NCBI GenBank assembly: GCA_949290445.1
Contig: CASERW010000002.1
Coordinates: 1 to 64,000 of the forward strand
DNA: 64,000 nucleotides
Reading direction: 5' to 3'
DNA from: Aeriscardovia aeriphila
GTDB lineage: Bacteria > Actinomycetota > Actinomycetes > Actinomycetales > Bifidobacteriaceae
Shown here: positions 54,175-62,798 of the stretch, one piece after another
How positions within the stretch are numbered: the stretch's first letter is position 1
Layout of the letters: the number at the start of each line of letters is the position of its first letter
The notes under the pieces: model-generated
Seen by the model: only the letters and a program-made list of their open reading frames with translations
Told to the model about the DNA's origin: nothing
Databases searched by the model: none
Position numbers and translations under genes: made by a program

Positions 54175-55512
54175 TCACTCCATCGGCAGGGCTTCAGCAA
54201 CATTCTTCGGGAATCGAGAATCCTTAGCGAGCATCTCCTTCATCGTGACGAACTCATAGCCTTGCTGCTTCAGCCGAGGAATCAGAATGGACAAGGCCTG
54301 CGGAACCTGAGCGCCACCACCGTTATCGTGCAAAACGAAGATAGAACCATTGTGAGCGCGGCTGATCACCGTATTGGCAATCGTCTGCGCACCAATAGCC
54401 GACAAATCACCGGTATCAACATCCCACATGACGATTGAGGACGTCGTCTTGTGGATCGCCTGCCATACTTCCTTGGAATACGAGCCATAAGGAACGCGGA
54501 TCATGCGATTCGTCTTCTTATAGCCGGCAGCCTTACTCGTCTGCTCCTCGCCCTTACTCACCTCTTCAGCAACACCCTTCGGGTTATCCTGCATGACGAC
54601 GAGGTCCTGGTTGCTCCAGGTGTGCGAAGCAACCTGGTTGCCTTCGCTCGCAGCTCGCTTTTCGATGTTTGGGTCGTCTTTGGACAGCACGCCGTTGTCA
54701 AAGAAGGTGGCATGAGCGCCGTTTTGCTTCAAAACATCCAAAATGGCAGGAGTGTTCGAGGGATCGGGGCCGTCAGTGAAGGTGAGAGCGATGTACATCT
54801 TGTCGCCTTCAGGATTGGGGTTGAGCGAGTCAATAATCGTATCGACAGGCTTCTTCACCTCGCCCTTATCCACCTTTTCATGGGAAAGCTTACCCACCCA
54901 CACTTCGTGGTAGCCCGGCTTTCCTTGCACCTTCACGTATTGCACCGTGCCACCGGGGTTAAATTGCAAGCCCGGTTCGATCGGCGTGCGCGTCACATCA
55001 TGGTCTTCGGTGTAATTGCCGCCGGCAGACAAGCTCAACTCGTCTCCACGCTGCAATTTCGTGGTTTTGGCTGTGGCGTCACTGATAATCTGGCCGTTTA
55101 AAACAACCTCAGGAGCCGAGCCAGCGCCTTTCTTCAACACCTGGCCCGTAATAGAGAGCAGATCGCCATGAGCAACACCAAAGTAGTTATTCTTGGTCAG
55201 CAGCTCAGAAACCGTTGTGGACGCAGGAACAGAAACATCCTTATCGTCAACAACAACAGAAATATGGCGCTTATAGGTGAACCAATACCAGCCGCCGCCC
55301 ATAGCCAGGGCGATTACCAGCACGACGATGATGAGCTTGACGAGTTCAGGGACGCTTCTGCGCCGCGTTTCGACTGTTGCATACAGGTCGCCGCTCGCTT
55401 GAGCACTGAGCATCTCACGCTCTTCATCAGAACCCGGAACCATTCCGCGCGTGGGCACGGTTGAATTCGAGTTGGTGTACTCGTCATTCCAATCTCGAGC
55501 GCTCATGTTCAC
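54175..55512 (-). CDS. CE4 polysaccharide deacetylase-like protein, degenerate active site
   Basis: A membrane-anchored extracellular protein (445 residues). The cytoplasmic head (~52 residues) and one helix (about 55-77) are followed by a small ubiquitin-like DUF348-type domain (ISVVVDDKDVSVPASTTVSELL) and a linker. A NodB homology domain follows at about 235-440. CE4 motif 1 is TFTDGPDP, where TFDDGP is usual, so the catalytic base Asp is Thr. Motif 2 is SHTWSN, where the second metal His is replaced by Asn. Motif 3, RVPYGSY, is normal, as are MWDVDTGD and LHDNGG. It may be inactive as a deacetylase and act by binding wall glycan. One window repeat lies at 55082-55091. Confidence 0.88.
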   Translation of the reverse strand: MNMSARDWNDEYTNSNSTVPTRGMVPGSDEEREMLSAQASGDLYATVETRRRSVPELVKLIIVVLVIALAMGGGWYWFTYKRHISVVVDDKDVSVPASTTVSELLTKNNYFGVAHGDLLSITGQVLKKGAGSAPEVVLNGQIISDATAKTTKLQRGDELSLSAGGNYTEDHDVTRTPIEPGLQFNPGGTVQYVKVQGKPGYHEVWVGKLSHEKVDKGEVKKPVDTIIDSLNPNPEGDKMYIALTFTDGPDPSNTPAILDVLKQNGAHATFFDNGVLSKDDPNIEKRAASEGNQVASHTWSNQDLVVMQDNPKGVAEEVSKGEEQTSKAAGYKKTNRMIRVPYGSYSKEVWQAIHKTTSSIVMWDVDTGDLSAIGAQTIANTVISRAHNGSIFVLHDNGGGAQVPQALSILIPRLKQQGYEFVTMKEMLAKDSRFPKNVAEALPME

Positions 55513-55689
55513 TTCCCTCTCTGCACTGTTTACTCTGCTTAATTGTAATGAGGCATGTTACGAGAGCACGCTTCACCACGCTAGCTTGTCGAGCCTTCAC
55601 TGAACTTTCATGCACGCCGGGCCGCATGACGAAAGCCTTCTGGCTGACGAACTAGCATAGGAAAGAAGCCAAAGGGGAGGATTATCAGC

Positions 55690-56544
55690 ATGAAAACTCT
55701 GAGCTTTGCTGGCAGAGAAATGCCTGTCATCGGCGCAGGCCTGTGGGGTATCGGCGAGGGTATCGATGCTCACGCACAACGCCGCGCTCTCGACGCCGCT
55801 TTCGACGCGGGCCTAGTGCTGCTCGATACGGCAGAAATGTACGGCAATGGTGCTTCGGAGCGTGTGGCGGGTGCTGCTGCTCGTTCTGCTCGCGCGCAAG
55901 GCAAGGATGTTTTCGTCGTTTCGAAGGTTTTGCCCTCGAATGCCCGCCCGCAGCTGATGCGCACGGCTCTGACCCGCTCGTTGCACAATTTGGACTTAGA
56001 TTATCTGGATATGTACCTGCTGCATTGGCGCTCCACGGCAGATCTCGCTTTTGTTGCCCAGCAGATGCACGAGTTTGTGCAGGAGGGTTTGATCCGTCAT
56101 TGGGGTGTGTCCAACTTTGATGTCGCGGATATGCAAGAGTTGCTAGCCGTGCCCTATGGCGAGGAGTGCGCGTGTGACCAGAACCTGTATAACTTGGCGA
56201 ATCGCGGCGTGGATTATGACCTCATGCCTTGGCTTCGCGACCATCACATCCCTTTGATGGCTTACTCTCCGTTGGGCGACGGCGGCCCTGCAGGTACGCG
56301 CGTGATGGTGAACAACACTGAAGTGAAGAAGGTTGCTGCTCGTCATCACACTTCTGCCCAGCAGGTGATGTTGGCCTGGTGTGTGCGCGATGGCAACACT
56401 CTCGCCATTCCTCAGAGCGCTAACCCAGAGCATTTGGTCCAAGATTTTCACTCCGGCTCACTCGAGCTCGACGAACAAGACCTCGCTGCTCTGGATTCTG
56501 CCTTCCCTGCCCCGACGAGCAAGCAAAGGTTGGCGAAGCTGTAA
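55690..56544 (+). CDS. Aldo/keto reductase
   Basis: An NADPH-dependent oxidoreductase with TIM-barrel fold, 284 residues. The AAGGGGAGG ribosome binding site runs into a one-mismatch copy of the window repeat (55679-55688) that ends just before ATG 55690. The catalytic tetrad is visible: Asp-Tyr in LLDTAEMYGNG (Asp ~46, Tyr ~51), Lys in VVSKVLP, and His in MYLLHWRS. WGVSNFDVADM and the cofactor segment AIPQSANPEHLVQ complete the family. The physiological substrate is unknown. Confidence 0.93.
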   Translation: MKTLSFAGREMPVIGAGLWGIGEGIDAHAQRRALDAAFDAGLVLLDTAEMYGNGASERVAGAAARSARAQGKDVFVVSKVLPSNARPQLMRTALTRSLHNLDLDYLDMYLLHWRSTADLAFVAQQMHEFVQEGLIRHWGVSNFDVADMQELLAVPYGEECACDQNLYNLANRGVDYDLMPWLRDHHIPLMAYSPLGDGGPAGTRVMVNNTEVKKVAARHHTSAQQVMLAWCVRDGNTLAIPQSANPEHLVQDFHSGSLELDEQDLAALDSAFPAPTSKQRLAKL

Positions 56545-56559
56545 GGCTACGCAAACACT

Positions 56560-56653
56560 TACACCACCGCCAGCATCGCCAGCTACTCCAGCACCGCCAG
56601 CACCTCTAACACCGCCAGACCGTCAATACCAAATACCGAATGCCGAATGCCGA
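56560..56653. repeat. Short tandem repeats before the tsaD stop
   Basis: Degenerate GCACCGCCA units are followed by ATACCGA-ATGCCGA-ATGCCGA (7-bp unit, 56633-56653). Confidence 0.8.
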
Positions 56654-56655
56654 AT

Positions 56656-57702
56656 TCAGTGCATCACAATCTGGTCAAGAGCCATGGCCGAGTCGATCGA
56701 GAAATCTAGCGGGGATGGTTCAACACCGGCGTTCATGAGGTTCGAACCGAGCATGGCAACCATGGAACCGTTGTCCGTGCACAATTCTCGACGTGGTAAT
56801 CTCACTTCGACATGCTGCTGTTTGCCCTTGGCCAGCAAGGCTTCGCGCAACTGAGAGTTCGCCGAGAAGCCGCCACCCACGATGAGAGTGTCCGAGCCGA
56901 GGGCCTTGCATGCTTTCATCGCCTTACCGGAGAGCACGTCTGCCACCGAATCAGCCAAGGAAGCGCACACGTCATCGACGGGAATTGGCTCACCTTGCTC
57001 CTGGCGCTGTTCGATCCAGCGAGCCACGGCGGTTTTCACACCAGAGAAGGAAAAATCATACGGGTGTTGCTTGCCCGCGTTTCCTTTCGTTAAACCTTGA
57101 GGAACGCGCAGAGCATTCTTATCGCCGAGCTTCGCGTGACGGTCAACATGAGGGCCGCCAGGGTACGGGAAGCCCAGAAGGCGGGCGATTTTGTCGAAGC
57201 ACTCGCCTGCTGCATCATCCAACGTCGTGCCCACAATACGCACATCGCGAGCGATATCTTTCACCTGCAACAGCGAAGTATGCCCGCCCGAAACAATGAG
57301 TGCCAGCGCATTTTCTGGGATTGCTCCAAACTGCAACTGGGTGACGGAAATATGGCCGATCACATGGTTGATACCGTAAATCGGCTTATTCGCAGCCAAG
57401 GCGAGGGTTTTCGCACCAGAAACTCCCACAGCCAAGCAGCCGGCCAAGCCAGGGCCTGCGGACACAGCAATGCCGTCGATATCACTCAAATCGAGATTTG
57501 CTGACTCGAGTGCCTTCTGCACCACCGGCACGAAAGCTTCTGCGTGCGCGCGCGAGGCGATTTCCGGTATCACGCCGCCGTAACGGGCGTGCATATCCAT
57601 GGAGCTTGCCACCACGTTGGCGAGAAGAGTGTTTCCTTGCACGATTCCTGCTGCAGTTTCATCGCAGGTTGATTCAATGCCCAGAATGATTGGCTCAGCC
57701 AT
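56656..57702 (-). CDS. tsaD: tRNA threonylcarbamoyladenosine transferase TsaD
   Basis: Catalytic subunit that transfers threonylcarbamoyl to A37 of ANN-decoding tRNAs. The 348-residue length is usual. The N-terminal GIESTCDETAAGI lies at residue 8, and the metal-binding pair of His residues is in INHVIGHI. The ASKHA loops VSGGHTSLLQV and FSGVKTAVAR are present, with VGGGFSANSQLR near the end. The ATG shares one base with the tsaB-rimI stop codon, so translation is coupled. It is the last gene of the operon. Confidence 0.98.
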   Translation of the reverse strand: MAEPIILGIESTCDETAAGIVQGNTLLANVVASSMDMHARYGGVIPEIASRAHAEAFVPVVQKALESANLDLSDIDGIAVSAGPGLAGCLAVGVSGAKTLALAANKPIYGINHVIGHISVTQLQFGAIPENALALIVSGGHTSLLQVKDIARDVRIVGTTLDDAAGECFDKIARLLGFPYPGGPHVDRHAKLGDKNALRVPQGLTKGNAGKQHPYDFSFSGVKTAVARWIEQRQEQGEPIPVDDVCASLADSVADVLSGKAMKACKALGSDTLIVGGGFSANSQLREALLAKGKQQHVEVRLPRRELCTDNGSMVAMLGSNLMNAGVEPSPLDFSIDSAMALDQIVMH

Positions 57703-59426
57703 CAGTTCTCCTCCCCCTTCTCATCAGCGTTTTGAGCGGCGTTTCCAGCGGTATCGTTTCCCTCATCTGCACCGCTTACCTCAGCGTGGCGCGTGTCAGC
57801 TTGAGCTTCGCGAATCGGATTGCCCTGCCCCGGCGTGCAGTCGCTAGCAAGCTGAACGTTTACCGCAAATTGTGCGCGCTCTTGCTGCCACGAATCCAAA
57901 CTGCGGCTCATCTCAAAAGCATCCACATCCTCATAAGGCAGGTAATAATGCTCAATGATTTTGCCCACCATGAAGCCGAACTTGCGGTACAGCTTCTGAG
58001 CAGCATCATTTTTCACGCTCACCTGCAGAACCATCTGCTTTTGCCCCTTGGCAACAGCATCGTCCAGCAGCCACACCATGAGAGCCTGAGCAACGTGCTG
58101 ACCTTGGAAAGCCTTGAAAACACATACGTCCAAAACCATGGACTCGCCGTGCTGCCTCGTCCAAGAAGCGGCAAAACCAGCAATTTCACCGTTTACCGTG
58201 AGCACGATGCGGTCCTGATCCGGCTTGGAAAGCTCCTTGTCCAAGAACTGCGCATCCCAGCCGACCGGGCCGAAAGCCTCAGCCTCCAACTGCTGGATGC
58301 GTGGAATATCAGCGTACGTAGCGCGACGGATCACGCGCTGCACACCGTCACGCTTGCCGTCGTGCTGAATACTGTTGCTCATCTCATCACTGAACTGATC
58401 CGCGCCGGCTTGTGAACTCTTCTTCGAAAAGGTTTCCAACTCGTCCGGATCATCCGGATCATCCACACCAGGGTCGGTCTTCGTGGCGAAACGCTTGAGA
58501 TCATCCTTATCCCACTCGCTCCACGCCAAATCACGCGCCTCTTGAGCCGCCTGCTTCTGCGTCTGCGGCGCCTCCGCCCTCAAATTCTGAGGCAACAGCT
58601 CGTCAGCAGTGGCCTGGCCAGCCTCACGATTCTTACCCTCCAACACCGGCTTCGGAACTCCCGGAAGCTCAGCATCAGGTCGGCGCAAATACAAAGGCTC
58701 GCTGCTCAGCGGCTGCTCACCCCTCGCCTCACGGTTATCCGCCTCAGCAACAGCCAGCTGGGCCATAAACTCCAGCGAATCGGCGCTTTCTTGCGTCAGC
58801 GACTGGTCAGTATCAATAACCACTGCGAGATTATCACTGCTCACCTTTTCAAATTCGGCAGCATACTTTGCACTGCCATGCCCCACGACCACCAAGCGCG
58901 CAGGCGAAGACGGCAAAACAAAGCCAATCTGCTGGTCAGCATCGTGCTGGGCTTTGGCAATGGTCGAGCTCACCTGCTGCGCAATATCCGCAGGGTAAGC
59001 AATATCCATCACTGATGAGGCAAGCGCTTGGCCATCCACCACTTGGAAGAGCTGCCAATACAGCTGCTTCCTGCGAGCATCGTTGAGCGAAAGCACATAG
59101 TAGGGCGTGTTTTCGCGGTTTTGGTAGGCATACCAGCTTGCTTGAACAGGAATAATCGACTGACCAATCAAACGCGCACCCGTGGCAAATGCGAGAGCAC
59201 GAGCCGCCACAATGCCCGCGCGCAAGCCGGTGAAAGGCCCGGGGCCAGTGCACACGACGATATCGCTCAACTGGCTTGGCTCAAGGCCAGCTTGCTGCAA
59301 GGCGCTGGCAATGCTGGGCGCGATTTGCTCGACGTGTTTGCGCGAGTCGGTGAGGGTGAGCGGCTCATGGCCGGCCACTCCCACGCTCAATCCGTAGGAA
59401 GTATCGATGACGAGAACATTCTTCAT
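57702..59426 (-). CDS. TsaB-RimI fusion protein
   Basis: Combines TsaB (scaffold partner of TsaD in t6A synthesis) with a RimI-type N-acetyltransferase. TsaB spans about residues 1-245 (VLVIDTSYGLSVGV, VVCTGPGPFTGLRAGIVAARALA). A ~110-residue acidic, Gln-rich linker with DDPDDPDELE follows. The GNAT domain lies at about 362-505 (RRATYADIPRIQQLEAEAF, VLDVCVFKAFQGQHVAQALMVWLL, NDAAQKLYRKFGF). The C-terminal ~55 residues are Ala/Gly/Glu/Asn-rich. Such fusions are known in bifidobacteria and relatives. ATG 59426 or GTG 59435 are both possible starts; the tsaE stop lies at 59428. Confidence 0.95.
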   Translation of the reverse strand: MKNVLVIDTSYGLSVGVAGHEPLTLTDSRKHVEQIAPSIASALQQAGLEPSQLSDIVVCTGPGPFTGLRAGIVAARALAFATGARLIGQSIIPVQASWYAYQNRENTPYYVLSLNDARRKQLYWQLFQVVDGQALASSVMDIAYPADIAQQVSSTIAKAQHDADQQIGFVLPSSPARLVVVGHGSAKYAAEFEKVSSDNLAVVIDTDQSLTQESADSLEFMAQLAVAEADNREARGEQPLSSEPLYLRRPDAELPGVPKPVLEGKNREAGQATADELLPQNLRAEAPQTQKQAAQEARDLAWSEWDKDDLKRFATKTDPGVDDPDDPDELETFSKKSSQAGADQFSDEMSNSIQHDGKRDGVQRVIRRATYADIPRIQQLEAEAFGPVGWDAQFLDKELSKPDQDRIVLTVNGEIAGFAASWTRQHGESMVLDVCVFKAFQGQHVAQALMVWLLDDAVAKGQKQMVLQVSVKNDAAQKLYRKFGFMVGKIIEHYYLPYEDVDAFEMSRSLDSWQQERAQFAVNVQLASDCTPGQGNPIREAQADTRHAEVSGADEGNDTAGNAAQNADEKGEEN

Positions 59427-59427
59427 A

Positions 59428-60063
59428 TCAGTCACTCACTTCTTGTAAAGCCCGCTTGAGATTATCAAAGCGCTCACCCCAGCCCACGCCAACAATGGAG
59501 ACCACGCGCTCTCCATCAGCACTGAGCTCTGTACTGTTTTCTTCTTCGTCGTTTCCTTCGCTGCGGTGAATATGAACTTCGAGGCGTGTATCAGCCAAAA
59601 TTCCAGCCATATGCTCGCCCCATTCCATCAGCACCACCGTGCCTTCGGAAGGGTCTTCGAGCTCTTCATCCAAACCTAAGGATTCGAGCTCATCCATCAG
59701 CGCACCCATCGTGTCGTTACCCGGCGCATGCATGACACCGCCAATGCGATACGCATCCACATGCACCAAGTGTGCAGGAGCACCGGAGGCGAAATGCCCA
59801 TCCAGTTCGCGAGCAATAGTGAAGGTAGGCGACACGATTGGCTCGTCAATTCCCAGGCCTTTGCCAATTCCTTGGGCGAAGGTGGTTTTCCCCGCGCCCA
59901 GTGGCCCAGACAGCAGCACAACATCTTGGCTTGTGAGCTGGCGAGCAAGCGCAGTGCCAATCTGGCGCATTGCGTCGGCGGTAGGGGCGGAAAGCATAAG
60001 AACGGGAGTGCCTGCCGGCAATTCCTCACTGACCACAAAACCATTGGCATCAAACTGTGCCAT
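59428..60063 (-). CDS. tsaE: tRNA threonylcarbamoyladenosine biosynthesis ATPase TsaE
   Basis: ATPase that drives turnover of the TsaB-TsaD complex. Walker A LLSGPLGAGKTTFAQGI is near residue 52, SPTFTIARELDG near 78, HVDAYRIGG near 98 and the Walker B-like VVLMEWGEHM near 145. At 211 residues it is longer than the usual ~155, because of a ~25-residue insert (MHAPGNDTMGALMDELESLG) and a C-terminal extension. Four bases separate it from holA, pointing to one transcript. A 9/10 window repeat lies at 59459-59468. Confidence 0.96.
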   Translation of the reverse strand: MAQFDANGFVVSEELPAGTPVLMLSAPTADAMRQIGTALARQLTSQDVVLLSGPLGAGKTTFAQGIGKGLGIDEPIVSPTFTIARELDGHFASGAPAHLVHVDAYRIGGVMHAPGNDTMGALMDELESLGLDEELEDPSEGTVVLMEWGEHMAGILADTRLEVHIHRSEGNDEEENSTELSADGERVVSIVGVGWGERFDNLKRALQEVSD

Positions 60064-60066
60064 TTT

Positions 60067-61008
60067 CTACCTTCCCTTACGAGCAATCAGTTCCACAGCA
60101 CTCTCTAAACGATAAAGAGGGTCTGCACCAGAAGATTTTGCATCACTATCCGCCTGCGCGAGAGCTTGGAAACAGGCGATAATCCCCTGGCTCGTCCAGC
60201 CTTGCGACTCCTTGCGATAGCGGTTTCTCACCCAATCGGAGCGAAACACCCCGTTCGGCAGCTTGCGCGGGTCGACGGCGCTCAACGTGAGCTGACGCAA
60301 ATGTGCAGCAAGCGCTCCAATAATGGCAGCAGGAGCAATGCCGTGAGAAAACCCATCGCGTAAAGCCACGATCGCTTGAGCAGCATTACCCGAAAATGCG
60401 GCGTCGCTGATCTGGAAGCCGGTGACCTCAGGAGAGCCTTCCAACACTTGGTCAACCTGGGCAATATCGACGGGGTTGGCATCCGTATCGTCACACAACT
60501 GGTCAACCAGAGCAGCCATCGCACCCGAATCGGAGCCCAGAACATCGCGAATTCGCTGCGCTGCCTGCGCGGTCACCGTCCGCTGATGTGCGGCAAACTC
60601 GGCGTTGACGTCAAAGTCAGCCACAGCGATAACCTGAGCGCCTGCGCGAGAAAGCTGGTTGAGAATACCCTGCCCCTTTTGGCCTTGGGGTTTGCGCGCA
60701 ATCACGCGGTTATCGAGGTTGTGCGTTTTCTTCGCTTCCTGGGCGAAACTCACGAGCGCGTCAACCAGTTCGTCGCTGGCTTTGTCCAGATTATCAATGA
60801 TGACAATCGACTGCGTGGAGAGTAGGGATGGTGATGCTGCTTCCCACAGGTCTGCAGCGCTGGCATCTTGTGCGTCGAGGGAGATGATCTCTGCTTCGGG
60901 CATGTCGCCGCGTAAGTGGTCACGTAATTGCCGTGCTTGACGTGAATTGAGGAACTCATCCCCACCGTTGATCACGCTCAAGGCTGGTGTTTGCACTGTT
61001 TGAGCCAT
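60067..61008 (-). CDS. holA: DNA polymerase III subunit delta
   Basis: Clamp-loader subunit that opens the beta ring. ATG 61008 is preferred because GAAGGGAG is better spaced than for the adjacent ATG at 61011. The 313-residue protein has the AAA+-like fold: LSVINGGDEFLNSRQARQLRDHL at the start, SPSLLSTQSIVIIDNLD near 65, VIAVADFDVNAEF, and the third-domain region with LRQLTLSAVDPRKLPNGVF. No ATP-binding motif is expected or seen. It sits between comEC and tsaE, as in many Gram-positives where holA follows comEC. Confidence 0.94.
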   Translation of the reverse strand: MAQTVQTPALSVINGGDEFLNSRQARQLRDHLRGDMPEAEIISLDAQDASAADLWEAASPSLLSTQSIVIIDNLDKASDELVDALVSFAQEAKKTHNLDNRVIARKPQGQKGQGILNQLSRAGAQVIAVADFDVNAEFAAHQRTVTAQAAQRIRDVLGSDSGAMAALVDQLCDDTDANPVDIAQVDQVLEGSPEVTGFQISDAAFSGNAAQAIVALRDGFSHGIAPAAIIGALAAHLRQLTLSAVDPRKLPNGVFRSDWVRNRYRKESQGWTSQGIIACFQALAQADSDAKSSGADPLYRLESAVELIARKGR

Positions 61009-61109
61009 CATTCTCCCTTCTTTCTCTATGGTAATTCGACCGGGGTTACAAGCAGCTGACGGCGTGATTCCCTCTCTCAGTGCGCGTTCGATGTGCCTTC
61101 ACTGTGCGT

Positions 61110-62798
61110 TCAGTGTGGCAGCGACACAGCGAAGTGCGCCACCCACGCCATCACCTCACAACAGACACCACTAACTGCCGCAAACGCGAAACCCAACCAC
61201 GGAAGAAGCCAACTGGTGAGCAAGGAAAGCAATCCCGCAATAGTGGCCACGCTCACCACCGGTGTGACGAGAAAATTTGCGAGCACAGCAATAAGCATCG
61301 AACTTCCCATCTGGCCGAGCATGAGCATCTGCACAGGGAGTATCGCCACCTGCGCGCTCATGGTGAGAGCCAAGCTTTCACTGAGTTTCTCTCGGCTTTT
61401 CGCACTGAAACCCAGCGCACGCAAGAGCCACGTTTTACTCATCAGCTGTGCCCAGTGATGAGCGAGCAGGATGATTCCACCGACTGCAGCGCAAGAGAAG
61501 GCGAAACCCACACTGAGAGCCAAATATGGCGCACAGATTAACACCCCCATGACACTCCAGCACAGAGCAGAGAGGCTTTGCGCGGGGCGACCTCTGAGGA
61601 GTGCCACGCTGGTGAAGCAGGCCATGACCACAGCTCTGAGCAAAGAATCAGAGGGAAAGAGCAGGCTTGCGCATGCTAGTACCAGCGCGAGGCTGATCAT
61701 CACTTTCATGCTTGCCCACAGGCGGGAACACGCTAAGCGTCTTTTTGCCCACTCTCTGATCAATGCCAAGTGCCCGCCTGAGACGGCGAGAAGGTGGATG
61801 ATTCCTGCTTCGCGAAACCATTGCGAGAGCTCTTCTTCTCGTTCGTGCAGGTCAGCATGGTGGGAGCTCAGCACATCTGCCCCACTGATTCCCATCGTGA
61901 CACCAGGTACGAGAATCGCTTGTGTGGGTGGGAGCTTCCGCGTTTGGCGAAGGAAGGCAGTGTTCAGTGAGGCGATGAGAGTACGAAAGGCTGGTGCTGC
62001 TCGCACTCGGTAGGAAAGCGGTTGAGTTGCACTACCAGCAAAACTGCCCGTTGAACTGCTCGCTGAACTATTCTCTGAGCTACTCCCCTGTGCTGTTAAA
62101 GCAGATGTTTTCGCTTCTTTTTGCATGGCCCAGGCGTCTTGATTTCCATATTGGGGAAGGCTGAGCTTCGCTGGCATACTCCACACTTGCGCACCTCCTG
62201 CCTGGCACAGCGCTCCTGTTGCAAAGATTCGGATTCGAGCTGAGGACGGAGTGACAATCTGGGCGCGTTGAAGGCTGAGAGCTCGGGCATCGGCATAGCA
62301 GTCGAAGCCTTTCTTCGCCGTTGCCAGAGCTGGAGTAGTGAGTTCAAAGTCGATCCGCACCGGCTCGCGCGCAGTTGATGCTTTCTTGCGCTGTGTGGCG
62401 AATTGGGCTGAATATCGCCACGAATTGTGCGCAGTTTGTTGCACCGTGTCGTGAGAGGCTTGTTGTGAAGAACTGGTGACAAGCTGGATGAGCGGGTCGG
62501 AACGTTGGTTCATCAGCAATACTTCACAGCTGATGAGCATGATCACCAGTGCAAGCGCCGTGACAGCCAGCTGGGAGCTCAGCATGTGAGTAAACCAGGC
62601 GGTGAAAGGTGTGCGGTGAGAATGACGCGTCCTGATAATCTCGAGGGCTACGGGGATGAGCAGGAAGCTGAGCGCGATGAAAAGGCCAAATTTGAGCGAG
62701 AGGATGTGGCTTAGGCGCAGGGCGGCGACCAGCCACAGGGCGAGTGCGGGTGGCAGGAGGCGGTAATCGCGGGAGCCGTTTTCGTTAACGCACGACAA
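61110..62798 (-). CDS. comEC: ComEC competence channel protein without metallo-beta-lactamase domain
   Basis: Forms the inner membrane channel for single-stranded DNA during transformation. I start at TTG 62798 because GGAGGG lies six bases upstream. That gives a 14-base overlap with comEA and excludes a non-homologous extension antisense in style to comEA. The ~562-residue protein has N-terminal helices and an OB-like DUF4131 region. The competence domain carries HLLAVSGGHLALI, SDSLLRAVVMACF and FAFSCAAVGGIILLAHHW. It ends right after the last helix, so the C-terminal nuclease-like MBL domain of B. subtilis ComEC is absent. One window repeat lies at 62632-62641. Confidence 0.92.
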   Translation of the reverse strand: MSCVNENGSRDYRLLPPALALWLVAALRLSHILSLKFGLFIALSFLLIPVALEIIRTRHSHRTPFTAWFTHMLSSQLAVTALALVIMLISCEVLLMNQRSDPLIQLVTSSSQQASHDTVQQTAHNSWRYSAQFATQRKKASTAREPVRIDFELTTPALATAKKGFDCYADARALSLQRAQIVTPSSARIRIFATGALCQAGGAQVWSMPAKLSLPQYGNQDAWAMQKEAKTSALTAQGSSSENSSASSSTGSFAGSATQPLSYRVRAAPAFRTLIASLNTAFLRQTRKLPPTQAILVPGVTMGISGADVLSSHHADLHEREEELSQWFREAGIIHLLAVSGGHLALIREWAKRRLACSRLWASMKVMISLALVLACASLLFPSDSLLRAVVMACFTSVALLRGRPAQSLSALCWSVMGVLICAPYLALSVGFAFSCAAVGGIILLAHHWAQLMSKTWLLRALGFSAKSREKLSESLALTMSAQVAILPVQMLMLGQMGSSMLIAVLANFLVTPVVSVATIAGLLSLLTSWLLPWLGFAFAAVSGVCCEVMAWVAHFAVSLPH

